Part shown: in pieces, positions 45,608 through 54,727 of the stretch
Layout of the letters: the number at the start of each line of letters is the position of its first letter
Numbering within the stretch: position 1 is the stretch's first letter
NCBI RefSeq assembly: GCF_032193765.1
Contig: NZ_JAVBIJ010000001.1
Span: forward strand, 3,658,001 to 3,722,000
Length of the DNA: 64,000 bases
Direction of reading: 5' to 3'
Origin: Rhodoferax potami
GTDB taxonomy: Bacteria; Pseudomonadota; Gammaproteobacteria; Burkholderiales; Burkholderiaceae_C
The notes under the pieces: generated by a model
Seen by the model: the letters and a program-made list of their open reading frames with translations, nothing else
The model's database searches: none
What the model was told of the DNA's origin: nothing
Translations under genes and position numbers: made by a program

Positions 45608-47839
45608 TTACGCAGCCGCCTTCACCTTCAAGCGCCAAGCATGCAGTAGCGGCTCGGTATATCCGCTGGGCTGCGCCAATCCTTTGAACACCAGCTCAGT
45701 CGCCGCCTGATACGCCGCGCCCTTGAAGTTACCCACCATGGGGGTGTACAGCTTGTCGCCGGCGTTTTGCTTGTCCACCTTGGCGGCCATGCGTTGGAAG
45801 GTCTCTTCCACCTGGGCCTTAGTCACCACACCGTGTTGCAACCAGTTAGCCATGTGCTGGCTGCTGATGCGCAAGGTGGCGCGGTCTTCCATGAGGCCGA
45901 TGTCATTGATGTCGGGCACCTTGGAGCAGCCCACGCCTTGGTCCACCCAGCGCACCACGTAGCCCAGAATGCCTTGGGCGTTGTTGTCCAGCTCGGCTTG
46001 CTTCTCGGCGTCTGTCCAGTTGGGGGTGGCGGTCACCGGGATCTGCAGCAGGTTGTCGAGGATGCCGGGGCGGGCTTTCTCGTAGTTGGTCTTTTCCAGT
46101 TCCTTTTGCACGTCGCTGACCAACAGCTGGTGGTAGTGCAGGGCATGCAGGGTGGCGCCGGTGGGGCTGGGCACCCAGGCGGTGTTGGCACCGGCCTTGG
46201 GGTGGCCGATCTTCTGCTCCATCATGGCCTTCATCAGGTCAGGCATGGCCCACATGCCCTTGCCGATCTGTGCCTTGCCTCGCAGGCCGCTGGACAAGCC
46301 CACCAGCACGTTGTTCTTCTCATAGGCGGCAATCCAGGCGCTGCTCTTCATGTCCGCCTTGCGGATCATGGGTCCGGCTTGCATGGCGGTGTGCATCTCG
46401 TCGCCAGTACGGTCCAGGAAGCCGGTGTTGATGAAGGCCACGCGGCTTTGGGCGGCGGCAATGCAAGCCTTCAGGTTCACGCTGGTGCGGCGCTCTTCGT
46501 CCATGATGCCTAGCTTCACGGTGCTGTCCGGCAGGCCCAGCATCTGCTCCACGCGGGTGAATAGCTCGGCGGCAAACGCCACTTCAGCGGGGCCGTGCAT
46601 CTTGGGTTTGACGATGTAGACCGAACCCTTGCGCGAGTTGCGGATGGCGTCTTTCTTGGTCTTCTTCAGGTCATGCAGGGCGATGGTGGTGGTGACCACG
46701 GCGTCCATGATTCCTTCGGGGATCTCTTTCGTTGTGCCGTCGGCAGCGGTGTAGGTGATGGCCGGGTTGGTCATCAGGTGGCCGACGTTGCGCACAAACA
46801 TGAGGCTGCGGCCGTGCAGCTTCACGTCTTTCTTGCCGTCGGGCGCGGTGTACACGCGGTCGCCGTTCAGGCCACGGGTCAGCGTCTTGCCACCTTTTTC
46901 AAAGCTCTCAACCAAAGTGCCTTGCAGAATGCCGAGCCAGTTGCCGTAGGCCAGCACCTTGTCTTCGGCGTCCACCACTGCCACGGAGTCTTCCAAGTCC
47001 AGGATGGTGGAGAGGGCTGCTTCGAGCACCAAGTCGCTCACACCGGCTGCGTCGGTCTTGCCGATGGGCGTGGCGCGGTTGATGATGATGTCGAGGTGCA
47101 GGCCGTTGTGAATCACCAGCACGCTGGAAGGATCTTTGGCAGAGCCCTGGAAGCCCACGAACTGGTCCTTGTCGGCCAGCTTGGAGGTGGAGCCGTCCTT
47201 CAAGGTAACGACCAAGTCGCCGCCCTTTATGGCGTAGCCGGTAGAGCCTACGTGTGAGCCTTTCTTGAGCGGTGCGCAGCGGTCCAGCACGTTACGGGCG
47301 TATTCAATGACCTTCTTGCCGCGCTTGGGGTTGTAACCCTTGGGTCCTACTTTTTCGCAGCCCTTGTCTTCGCTGATCACGTCGGTGCCATACAGCGCGT
47401 CATACAGGCTGCCCCAGCGGGCGTTGGCGGCGTTCAAGGCGTAGCGGGCGTTGAGCACGGGCACCACCAGCTGCGGGCCGGCTTGGGTAGCCAGCTCTGC
47501 GTCCACGTTTTTGGTGGTGATCTTTACCTTCTTGGGGCTCTCGACCAGGTAGCCGATCTTTTCCAGGAATGCCTTGTACGCAGGCATATTGCTGATGGGG
47601 CCGGGGTTGGCTTTGTGCCAGGTGTCCAGCTCGGTTTGCAGGCGGTCGCGCTCGGCCAGCAGGGCGATGTTCTTAGGGGCCAAGTCGGCCACGATGGCGT
47701 CAAACCCTTTCCAGAAAGCCTCAGGCGCAATGCCGGTGCCAGGCAGCACTTTGTCTTGGATGAAGCTGTGCAGGCTGGTCGCGACTTGCAGGCGGTGCTC
47801 AGCAGTGCGTTCGGTCTTGCGGGGGGTAGTTGTCGTCAT
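45608..47839 (-). CDS. glcB: Malate synthase G
   Basis: GlcB condenses glyoxylate with acetyl-CoA to malate in the cytoplasm. The 743-residue protein is the monomeric G form, which is longer than form A: it contains [60 protein letters not shown] (insert domain), [40 protein letters not shown] and the C-terminal [20 protein letters not shown] with [17 protein letters not shown]. The ATG at 47839 is preferred to an upstream frame. Isocitrate lyase is not in the window. Confidence 0.97.
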   Translation of the reverse strand: MTTTTPRKTERTAEHRLQVATSLHSFIQDKVLPGTGIAPEAFWKGFDAIVADLAPKNIALLAERDRLQTELDTWHKANPGPISNMPAYKAFLEKIGYLVESPKKVKITTKNVDAELATQAGPQLVVPVLNARYALNAANARWGSLYDALYGTDVISEDKGCEKVGPKGYNPKRGKKVIEYARNVLDRCAPLKKGSHVGSTGYAIKGGDLVVTLKDGSTSKLADKDQFVGFQGSAKDPSSVLVIHNGLHLDIIINRATPIGKTDAAGVSDLVLEAALSTILDLEDSVAVVDAEDKVLAYGNWLGILQGTLVESFEKGGKTLTRGLNGDRVYTAPDGKKDVKLHGRSLMFVRNVGHLMTNPAITYTAADGTTKEIPEGIMDAVVTTTIALHDLKKTKKDAIRNSRKGSVYIVKPKMHGPAEVAFAAELFTRVEQMLGLPDSTVKLGIMDEERRTSVNLKACIAAAQSRVAFINTGFLDRTGDEMHTAMQAGPMIRKADMKSSAWIAAYEKNNVLVGLSSGLRGKAQIGKGMWAMPDLMKAMMEQKIGHPKAGANTAWVPSPTGATLHALHYHQLLVSDVQKELEKTNYEKARPGILDNLLQIPVTATPNWTDAEKQAELDNNAQGILGYVVRWVDQGVGCSKVPDINDIGLMEDRATLRISSQHMANWLQHGVVTKAQVEETFQRMAAKVDKQNAGDKLYTPMVGNFKGAAYQAATELVFKGLAQPSGYTEPLLHAWRLKVKAAA

Positions 47840-47992
47840 GGTGGGCCTTTCAAAGGAAGGGGCGTTCAACAAAGTGAAAACGGGTCGCACGAGGGGAAAC
47901 GCCCTCAGGCTATGGATGTACTGTATTCCATCCTTTGCGGATTTCTATATGGAAGAATATCAATCGATTTGTGACTTTTTAGGATGTAGTTC

Positions 47993-48316
47993 ATGCCCAT
48001 ACGCCATCTGGTGCTGCTGAAGTTCAAAGCTGGCACGGTGCCCGCTGAGGTTCAAGCCATAGAAGCTGCGTTTGCCGCATTGGCAAGCAAGATCAGCGCC
48101 GTGCAAAGCCTGGAATGGGGCACTAACAACAGCCCCGAAGGCCTAGCTAAAGGCTTTACCCACTGCTTCAACCTCACCTTCGCCGATGAGGCCGCCCGCG
48201 CGACCTATCTGCCGCATCCCGATCACTTGGCGTTTGTCGAGCAGCTCAAGCCGGCGCTGGACGATGTGCTGGTGGTGGACTACCGATTCACATCCGAGTG
48301 TGATGGACGTTCTTAA
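47993..48316 (+). CDS. Dabb (stress-responsive alpha/beta barrel) family protein
   Basis: The 107-residue protein has the dimeric alpha/beta barrel pattern: MPIRHLVLLKFKAGTVPAEV, SLEWGTNNSPEGLAKGFTHCF and PHPDHLAFVEQLKPALDDV, with the YRF ending. The family includes olivetolic-acid-cyclase-like and stress proteins; catalytic role here is unknown. It is divergent from glcB with 153 bases between starts. Confidence 0.85.
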   Translation: MPIRHLVLLKFKAGTVPAEVQAIEAAFAALASKISAVQSLEWGTNNSPEGLAKGFTHCFNLTFADEAARATYLPHPDHLAFVEQLKPALDDVLVVDYRFTSECDGRS

Positions 48317-48454
48317 GTTCGCATTTCTTAGAAACTGCCAGAGCAGAGGGCGTCGCATCCCTTTTGCAGACCTTGAATTGGGATGCGATACCGCCAATTA
48401 CTGTCGCGTGGCTATGCGTCAGAAGAGTACTGAAATTGCATTTGAAGGCGAAAC

Positions 48455-48937
48455 ATGGAAATGGCGTTGCTGTGGTTGCTGTGTGTGATCTTGATCGTGC
48501 TTGGGCTCGCTGGCACAGTACTGCCGGTTTTGCCCGGCACCCTTCTGGTGTGGGCGGGCATTGTGCTGGGTGCCTGGATCGACAACTTTGAAAAAGTGGG
48601 CCTGGTGACTGTGGCGGCGACCAGCGTGCTGGCCCTTGTAGCTTGGGGTCTGGACTATGCGGCGGGGCTACTCGGGGCCCAAAGGGCCGGAGCGAGCAAG
48701 ATGGCTTTGCTGGGCGCAGCGATCGGCACGGTCCTCGGACTACTCATGGGTTTGGTTGGAGTGCTTTTTATGCCGTTGGTGGGGGCTGCGATGGGTGAGT
48801 ACGTCGCTCGGAAAGATGAGGCCCATGCCTTGAAGGTAGGGTTGGCTACCTGGGTGGGGATCATGGTCGGGCTGCTAGCCAAGGTCGTGCTAGCTTTCGT
48901 GATGGTCGGGGTGTTTGTGGCTGCGTTGTTGATTTGA
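48455..48937 (+). CDS. DUF456 family membrane protein
   Basis: The 160-residue hydrophobic protein matches DUF456: LVLGLAGTVLPVLPGTLLVW-like first helix (VLGLAGTVLPVLPGTLLVWA), DYAAGLLGAQRAGASKMALL and GAAIGTVLGLLMGLVG with a Gly-rich repeat region. Four to five membrane helices are likely. No function is known. The 138-base gap before it and the 167-base gap after it hold no gene that I can see. Confidence 0.85.
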   Translation: MEMALLWLLCVILIVLGLAGTVLPVLPGTLLVWAGIVLGAWIDNFEKVGLVTVAATSVLALVAWGLDYAAGLLGAQRAGASKMALLGAAIGTVLGLLMGLVGVLFMPLVGAAMGEYVARKDEAHALKVGLATWVGIMVGLLAKVVLAFVMVGVFVAALLI

Positions 48938-49104
48938 AGCAGTAATTAAACATTTTCGACAGTCAGGCCGGCATTCTTCGCGAGGCAACCCGGTGCAATT
49001 CCTAGGCCTGCAGCGCCGGGCAGCCACGCATAGAACAAGCGCTCCGTAGGTTGCAGTGTGTGTCCAAAGCAAGAGACTCCATTGCAACCCCCTCTATGAG
49101 GGAA

Positions 49105-49623
49105 TCAGTGCTTGTCTCGGGTCATGCGTTCGGCAAACGAGATTCCCATGGCTGAAAGCACAAATGTGAAATGAATGATGGCAACCATAGTTACGACCTT
49201 GATGCTCTCCAGGCTCAAGTCACTGCTCAGATAGGTCTTGAGCGCATGCACACCTGATATCGAAATGATGGCAAAAGCCAGCTTCAGTTTCAGGTTGTAG
49301 GTGTTTACATGGTCTAACCAATCCGGCTTTTTGATGTCCACTTTGTCGAAGTGCCCGGTCGTGACAAATAGCGAGACCCCTGCGAGGGCAACTACCCACA
49401 CCAACTGCGCCACCATGGTCATGTCAACGAGTTCCAGGACTTTGATGATGAGGTCGATCTTTTCAAGTTCACCAAACAGCAGGGTTTGCATGAGCTTGTA
49501 GCTTTCCAGCAAGAATTTTCCCAATATGCCAATGATGATGAAAACCAGCCCGACATAAAAGAAAAGCATGCTGAACCGCATGCCGTAGAGCAAAGTGCCT
49601 ACTTTAGAGAGAACTTTTTCCAT
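49105..49623 (-). CDS. YqhA family (UPF0114) inner membrane protein
   Basis: The 172-residue protein matches UPF0114: RFSMLFFYVGLVFIIIGILG, the long hydrophobic helix with DMTMVAQLVWVVALAGVSLF, KPDWLDHVNTYNLKLKLAFA and ISISGVHALKTYL, with four membrane helices. Its role is unknown. The ATG at 49623 is chosen over an upstream extension. It lies downstream of nhaA and the Na+/Ca2+ exchanger on the same strand, which suggests a common ion-homeostasis operon. Confidence 0.88.
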   Translation of the reverse strand: MEKVLSKVGTLLYGMRFSMLFFYVGLVFIIIGILGKFLLESYKLMQTLLFGELEKIDLIIKVLELVDMTMVAQLVWVVALAGVSLFVTTGHFDKVDIKKPDWLDHVNTYNLKLKLAFAIISISGVHALKTYLSSDLSLESIKVVTMVAIIHFTFVLSAMGISFAERMTRDKH

Positions 49624-49725
49624 TTGTGAATGGCTTCCATGAGAGTGAGTTGAATACCAAAGGCAATGGTGCTTGCTTCTTGGGCACATCCACTTTACGG
49701 AGGCTGCGCCCATCACGCACCACTG

Positions 49726-50975
49726 CTATGGTTTATTTTTTTCGTACTCTTCGTACTTGGGTTCGGCAAGGATGAAGGGCCGGGTCTGGTCTTGTTGACC
49801 AAAACCTGCACCCGTGCCCGTTGTAGGCAGTGCGCGAGACAAAATCAAAAGCCCTGCGACTGCCGAAAAAATAGAGCCCACATACACACCTAGTCGTACC
49901 GGTGTCGCCAAGGCTGGGTCCGTGAAAGCCAGCGCGCCTACAAAAAGGCTCATGGTGAAGCCCACACCCGCGATACACCCCACCCCGATAACCTGCAACC
50001 AGTTGCCTGGTTTATTGGCTTTCAGAAGCATTGCTCCCAAGTAAGTCATCAAAACGATGCCGACCGGCTTGCCCACCGCCAGGCCCAATGCGGAACCTAG
50101 GGTAATCGGGTGCAGAAGGTATTCACTCGCGCCGTCCAAACTGATGCCGGCGTTGGCGAACGCAAAGACGGGCATGATGCCAAACAATACCCAAGGCCGG
50201 AAGCTGTGCTCTGCCTCGTGCAAGGGGCTATGGCCGTCCTTGTCTTTCAGCGGAACGCATGCCGCGACGATCACGCCCCCTATGGTCGGGCTGATGCCTG
50301 ACCGGTACATGACGACCCATAAGACGATTCCCACCACGATGTACAGACTCACCGATGCGATTCTCAAGCGGTTCATCACCATCAGTAGCGCGCTAACGCC
50401 TGCCGCCATCAGCAGATAGTCGGTCAACACCTGTTCGGTGTAAAAAAAGGCAACGATCAATATGGCGCCAAGGTCGTCCACTACCGCGACCGCCAACAAA
50501 AATGCCTTGAGTGCGATCGGTACCCTATGGCCTAAAAGCGACAAGACGCCCAGTGCAAATGCAATATCGGTGGCCGCTGGAATGGCCCAACCCTTACCAA
50601 AACCCGCGCTCCCAGCCAAGGCTAAAAACAGCAGGGCTGGCATTGCCATGCCGCCTGCTGCAGCCAACACGGGTAGCAGGGCCGCTTTGGGGTTTGAAAG
50701 CTGGCCTTCCAGCATTTCGCGCTTGAGCTCCAGACCTACGAAGAAAAAAACAGCGCCATCAGCGCATTCTTGATCCAGTAAGCCACTTTCATTTCAATGC
50801 CACCGCCAGTAGGGCCGATGCTGAACGAAGTGGCTAGAACCGACTGGTACGCCGGCCCCCAGGGCGAGTTCACCACCACCATCGCGATAGCAGCGACAAA
50901 AACCAGCAGTGCGCCTGGCACAGCTTCTTGGGGCAAGAAGCCAAAAACTTTTGGGGCGGGCGATGTTACTGACAT
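49726..50975 (-). pseudogene. nhaA: Na+/H+ antiporter NhaA, interrupted by a frameshift
   Basis: NhaA exports Na+ in exchange for protons. The first part (ATG 50975, MSVTSPAPKVFGFLPQEAVP) runs in frame through AYWIKNALMALFF and then reaches a stop after 79 residues. The rest (LEGQLSNPKAALLPVLAAAG onward, 329 residues to the stop at 49726) continues in another frame and contains the key motifs AATDIAFALG and VVDDLGA. A run of seven T at the junction (complement of 50744-50750) would restore the reading frame if it had eight, giving the normal FFFxVGLELKREMLEGQL. This is either a true frameshift, a sequencing or assembly error, or a slippage-controlled site. Without it the protein would be full length. 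Confidence 0.9.
50744..50750 (-). other. T7 homopolymer at the nhaA frameshift
   Basis: On the minus strand the run CTG-TTT-TTT-TCT-TCG-TAG ends the first frame. Re-reading one T (a -1 shift), or adding one T, gives TTC-TTC-GTA-GGT, the expected continuation. A run of seven T is a known context for sequencing errors, replication slippage and also ribosomal or transcriptional slippage. Confidence 0.85.
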
Positions 50976-50988
50976 GGTGTGGGCATCA

Positions 50989-51945
50989 TCAGGCAATAGA
51001 CACAAGATAGCCGGTATAGGCTCCATACGAGCCTAGAAGCACCCAGCCCTCCCAGCGTTGAAGCATCGCCCCCGATCGGGCGAAATACACCAGCAAACCA
51101 GTCGTCGCCAGCATGACCCAAATGTCAAAACTTGCGATTTGCGCAGGCATGTCGATCGGTTGGATGATCGAGGTGGCTCCCAAAATAAAGAGCACGTTGA
51201 AGATGTTGGAGCCGACGATATTTCCATAAGCCACGTCCGCGTGTTTGCGCAAGGCCGCCATCACAGAAGTGACCAGCTCCGGCATGGATGTGCCTACCGC
51301 CACAATCGTGAGCCCGATGATGGTGTCCGAAACGCCCAGTGTTTTGGCGAGGGCAATAGAGCCGTCCACCAGGTAGCGTGCGCCAAAGATGGTGATTGCA
51401 ATACCGCCGATGGCCATGGCCAAAGAAAAGGTCAGGTGGCGAGGTCCGGGGCGCGCATCTTCTGCGCGGTGTTCTGCAACCACTGCGGCCTCATCTGGAG
51501 CACGCTTTTCTTGCACGTACACAAAAACTACGTAAGCCAACAGGCTCGCAATAAAAGCCACCCCTAGCACCATGCCCATTTGCCCGTACAGCACCACACC
51601 CAGGCAGGCGAGGGCGGCTGCCGACAGCATGATGGCATCGCGCCTGAAGCCTTTGGGGTTCACCGCCATCGGGTAAATGATGGCGGAAAGGCCGAGTATG
51701 AACAGGATGTTGGCGATGTTGGATCCCACCACATTGCCTACTGCAATGCCCGCCGAGCCATTCAGTGCGGCAGTCACACTGGTTACGAGTTCGGGCGTCG
51801 AGGTACCAAACCCGACCAGGGTCAGTCCAATCAGCAGGGGCGACACCCCTAATGCTGTGGCGGAGGCAACTGCGCCACGCACCAGCAACTCTCCTCCCAC
51901 CACGAGCAATACCAAGCCCAGGCCAATAGATATCCAGATGTCCAT
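50989..51945 (-). CDS. Calcium/sodium antiporter (CaCA family, YrbG-like)
   Basis: The 318-residue membrane protein has the two inverted alpha repeats of the CaCA superfamily: GFGTSTPELVTSVTAALNG with GNVVGSNIANILFILG, and VGTSMPELVTSVMAALR with GNIVGSNIFNVLFILG. The cytoplasmic loop between has EKRAPDEAAVVAEHRAEDA. It exchanges Na+ (or H+) for Ca2+. nhaA starts 13 bases after its stop on the same strand, making an ion-exchange operon. The promoter region is shared with the divergent PEP-CTERM gene (252 bases between starts). Confidence 0.94.
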   Translation of the reverse strand: MDIWISIGLGLVLLVVGGELLVRGAVASATALGVSPLLIGLTLVGFGTSTPELVTSVTAALNGSAGIAVGNVVGSNIANILFILGLSAIIYPMAVNPKGFRRDAIMLSAAALACLGVVLYGQMGMVLGVAFIASLLAYVVFVYVQEKRAPDEAAVVAEHRAEDARPGPRHLTFSLAMAIGGIAITIFGARYLVDGSIALAKTLGVSDTIIGLTIVAVGTSMPELVTSVMAALRKHADVAYGNIVGSNIFNVLFILGATSIIQPIDMPAQIASFDIWVMLATTGLLVYFARSGAMLQRWEGWVLLGSYGAYTGYLVSIA

Positions 51946-52197
51946 GCGTTTCAGCTCCCGGTTATGCGCTCACTAGTTTGGATGACGCCGAAGTATGCCG
52001 TTGGAAAGGTGGATGATCGCTTTCATCTTTGCTTTCACCACTCATTTCTGATTGTCTTTCCCAAGGGTGTCGGCGAGTCTGAACTGCATCAGCAGAGGTG
52101 CATACACATCTTTGTCACATGACACACCTAGGATGAAACTCCGTCTACATGGCTCCGAAATGGGGTCTGCACTTTGTCTCATCTCACAGGTCTCCCC

Positions 52198-53190
52198 ATG
52201 CACATCAAAACCACGGTTTCCGCCATCCTTTTGGCATTGGCTTCGGTCTCCGCATCTGCGCAGTCGTTCAGCCTGAGCAACTACACCGTCAAAAACACTT
52301 ACGGGCTCGACCTGAGCGTGGGCGCTGTCTCCGGCCTGGAAGGCTCTGCGATCACTTATGCGCAGGACCGCGGCACCTTGTTTTTCATCGGTGACGAGGG
52401 CAAGGGCGTGATTGAAATGTCACTTGACGGAAAGTCAAAAGGTTCGATGGCGTTCACCGGCTGGGGCGCCTACAGCACAGGCCTCAATGGAAGAAATCCC
52501 GGTAACGATTCCGAAGGCTTGGCCTACTTGGGCAATGGGGTGCTCGCTGTGGCAGAAGAGCGCCTGCAAAACATCTACCGCTTCAGCTACACCGCTGGTG
52601 GCTCGGTCAACTTGGGCACAGTGCCTTTCGCCTCTGTGGGCCTGACTACTGGCAATGTGGGCATTGAAGGCTTGAGCTACGACGCCCGCAACGGCAGCTA
52701 TGTCACGGCAAAACAAGACAACCCGGCCACGCTGAGTATCTTCAACAACCTGAGCTTCTCCACGGTGGCATCTCCGGATGCGGTTGCGGATGCGTCATTC
52801 ACCGGTGCGACGGGCTTGTTTGGTTTGTCCCAACTGTCCGATGTGCAAACGCTCTCTATCCTGGGCAACAACAATTTGCTGGTGCTCAGCACCGGTACCA
52901 CCCCCGGCGATTCGCGTGAGCTGATCGAAGTGACCCGCACTGGCACGGTAGTCAGCCGCTTGGACCTGACCCATATCGCTGCCCGCAACGCGATTGAAGG
53001 TGTGACGATTGATGAACGCGGCACGATTTACCTGTTGGCCGAGCAAGACCAACTCAGTGGCGCACCCGCAAACGCCAAGTCGCAGCTGATTGTGTTGACG
53101 GCCCCCGTGCCCGAGCCAGAAACCTACGCCATGCTGCTCGCTGGCTTGGGCTTGATGGGCGCCGTAGCCCGCCGCAGGCGCGCTGCGTAA
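52198..53190 (+). CDS. SdiA-regulated-domain protein with PEP-CTERM sorting signal
   Basis: The 330-residue protein has a Sec signal peptide (AILLALASVSASAQS) and a beta-propeller-like domain resembling the SdiA-regulated family (LEGSAITYAQDRGTLFFIGD, NDSEGLAYLGNGVLAVAEE, VGIEGLSYDARNGSYVTAKQ, AIEGVTIDERGTIYLL). The C-terminal 27 residues are a PEP-CTERM signal: VPEPETYAMLLAGLGLMG then an arginine cluster. Such proteins are processed by exosortase and exported to the surface or extracellular matrix. No exosortase gene lies in this window. The 252-base upstream region contains no other gene. Confidence 0.9.
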   Translation: MHIKTTVSAILLALASVSASAQSFSLSNYTVKNTYGLDLSVGAVSGLEGSAITYAQDRGTLFFIGDEGKGVIEMSLDGKSKGSMAFTGWGAYSTGLNGRNPGNDSEGLAYLGNGVLAVAEERLQNIYRFSYTAGGSVNLGTVPFASVGLTTGNVGIEGLSYDARNGSYVTAKQDNPATLSIFNNLSFSTVASPDAVADASFTGATGLFGLSQLSDVQTLSILGNNNLLVLSTGTTPGDSRELIEVTRTGTVVSRLDLTHIAARNAIEGVTIDERGTIYLLAEQDQLSGAPANAKSQLIVLTAPVPEPETYAMLLAGLGLMGAVARRRRAA

Positions 53191-53302
53191 GCGATTGCTT
53201 CCTTCCAGGTGTGGTGCGGGCCCAGGTGCGGCTTGCACCATGCCGGTGGCGATGCCGCACTGCACGCCGCCAAGCACTGTCGATAATTGACGTAAAGTTT
53301 GT

Positions 53303-53336
53303 GGCCTGCCGGATGCCTTACGGTGTCAGGCAGGCC
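53303..53336. repeat. Inverted repeat between PEP-CTERM and CoA-transferase genes
   Basis: GGCCTGCC (53303-53310) and GGCAGGCC (53329-53336) pair perfectly across an 18-base loop. No T-tract follows, so a standard terminator is unlikely; it lies 53 bases before the CoA-transferase start and could be an operator or a weak hairpin. The rest of the 198-base gap shows no gene. Confidence 0.35.
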
Positions 53337-53388
53337 CCGATGTTTCTGTCCTGTATTCCGCAGGGCTTGGCGTTATTGACAGCACCGC

Positions 53389-54585
53389 ATGACCACCGAC
53401 ACCCGTTCACCCTCAGCTCTCCCCCTCGCGGGCATCCGCGTCGTTGAATTCACCCACATGGTCATGGGGCCCACTTGCGGCATGACGCTGGGCGACTTGG
53501 GTGCAGATGTCATCAAGGTCGAGCCACTGGCGGGCGACAGCACCCGCAAGTTGCTGGGCAGCGGCGCCGGTTTTTACCCGCTGTTCAACCGCAACAAGAA
53601 AAGCATTGCGGTGGACCTCAAAAGCCCACAGGGCCGCGAGATCGTGCTCAAGCTGATTGCCACGGCCGACATCGTCAGCGAGAACTTCAAAACCGAGACC
53701 ATGCAAAAGCTGGGCTTGGACTACGCGTCTTTGAGCAAGCTGGACCCGCGCCTGATCTACGTGAGCCACAAAGGCTTTCTGCCCGGCCCCTACGACCACC
53801 GCACGGCGCTGGACGAGGTGGTGCAGATGATGGGCGGCCTGGCCTACATGACCGGCCGCCCCGGCGACCCGCTGCGCGCAGGCTCCAGTGTGAACGACAT
53901 CATGGGCGGTATCTTCGGTGCCGTGGGCGCCATGGCGGCACTCATGCAACGCCAGCAAACCGGCAAGGGCCAGGAGGTGCAAAGCGCCCTCTTTGAGAAC
54001 AACATTTTCTTGGTGGCCCAGCACATGATGCAGTTTGCCGTGACCGGCAAGGCCGCCGCGCCTATGCCCGAGCGCATCTCGCCCTGGGGCATTTACGACG
54101 TGTTCAGCGTTAAAGGCAACGAGCAGATCTTTCTGGCCGTGGTGGGCGATGGGCAATGGAAAACCTTTTGCGAGGCCTTTGGCTACGCCGACCTGTTTGC
54201 CGACCCGCGCGTCACCACCAATAACGACCGTGTGCTGGCGCGCAGCTGGCTCATCCCCGAGTTGCGCACGCGCCTGGCGCAGTTCAGCCGCGCAGAGTTG
54301 TCACAGCGCTTTGAGCAAGTGGGCCTGCCCTTTGCTCCCATCACCGATCCGCAGCATTTGTTTGACGACCCGCACCTGCAAGCCACCGGCGGCCTGGCCC
54401 CCATGGAGCTGCCCGACGGTCGTCAGACGCAAGTGCCTTTGTTGCCCTTAACCCTAGGCGGTGAGCGCCTCGGCCTGCGGCTGGATCCGCCCAAGCTGGG
54501 TGAGCACACCGACGCGCTGCTGCAAAGTCTGGGGTACAGCGCGGGCGAAGTGGCGGCACTGCATGCGCATGGCGTAGTGCTATGA
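53389..54585 (+). CDS. CaiB/BaiF family CoA-transferase
   Basis: The 398-residue class III CoA-transferase begins LPLAGIRVVEFTHMVMGPTCG and has DVIKVEPLAGDSTRKL, FNRNKKSIAVDLKSPQGREI and GSSVNDIMGGIFGAVGAMAA (with the catalytic Asp), matching the family. Substrate unknown; it could activate an organic acid such as mesaconate or a branched acid. The stop codon TGA at 54583-54585 and the last few bases lie inside the dispersed repeat that starts at 54579, so this repeat has set or replaced the C terminus. A LysR regulator follows. Confidence 0.93.
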   Translation: MTTDTRSPSALPLAGIRVVEFTHMVMGPTCGMTLGDLGADVIKVEPLAGDSTRKLLGSGAGFYPLFNRNKKSIAVDLKSPQGREIVLKLIATADIVSENFKTETMQKLGLDYASLSKLDPRLIYVSHKGFLPGPYDHRTALDEVVQMMGGLAYMTGRPGDPLRAGSSVNDIMGGIFGAVGAMAALMQRQQTGKGQEVQSALFENNIFLVAQHMMQFAVTGKAAAPMPERISPWGIYDVFSVKGNEQIFLAVVGDGQWKTFCEAFGYADLFADPRVTTNNDRVLARSWLIPELRTRLAQFSRAELSQRFEQVGLPFAPITDPQHLFDDPHLQATGGLAPMELPDGRQTQVPLLPLTLGGERLGLRLDPPKLGEHTDALLQSLGYSAGEVAALHAHGVVL

Positions 54586-54629
54586 AAAATATAGCTGCGC
54601 GCGCAGAATCCACGAGCGCCAAAGGGCTG
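54579..54629 (+). repeat. Dispersed repeat, copy D (overlaps the CoA-transferase stop)
   Basis: It reads GCTATGAAAAATATAGC, TGCGCGCGCAGAATCC, ACGAGCGCCAAAGGGC. The CoA-transferase reads it in a different frame from the intragenic copies (CTA-TGA), so the repeat provides its stop codon. Its right end overlaps the 24-base arm of the stem-loop at 54624. It is the only copy that abuts another repeat. Confidence 0.75.
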
Positions 54630-54713
54630 AAGGGGAGTGCGTTTTACGCAGGTCAAGGAGGAGCCCGCGCAGCGGGCGGGGGACACGGAGTAAAACGCGC
54701 TGCCCTTCAGCCC
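54624..54713. repeat. Long stem-loop element with 24-nt arms
   Basis: The left arm (54624-54647, beginning GGGCTGAAGG) and the right arm (54690-54713, ending TTCAGCCC) pair over 22 of 24 bases, with a 42-base loop that itself holds the perfect stem GCCCGC/GCGGGC (54663-54668 with 54672-54677). It lies between the CoA-transferase stop and the LysR start and directly follows the dispersed repeat at 54579. It looks like a small mobile stem-loop or MITE-like element. I see only one copy in the window. Confidence 0.7.
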
Positions 54714-54727
54714 TCCAGGAGTCAGTG

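Noticed and set aside
53303..53336. Inverted repeat taken as terminator of the PEP-CTERM gene.
   Set aside because: The loop is long and no T-tract follows; listed only as a repeat.
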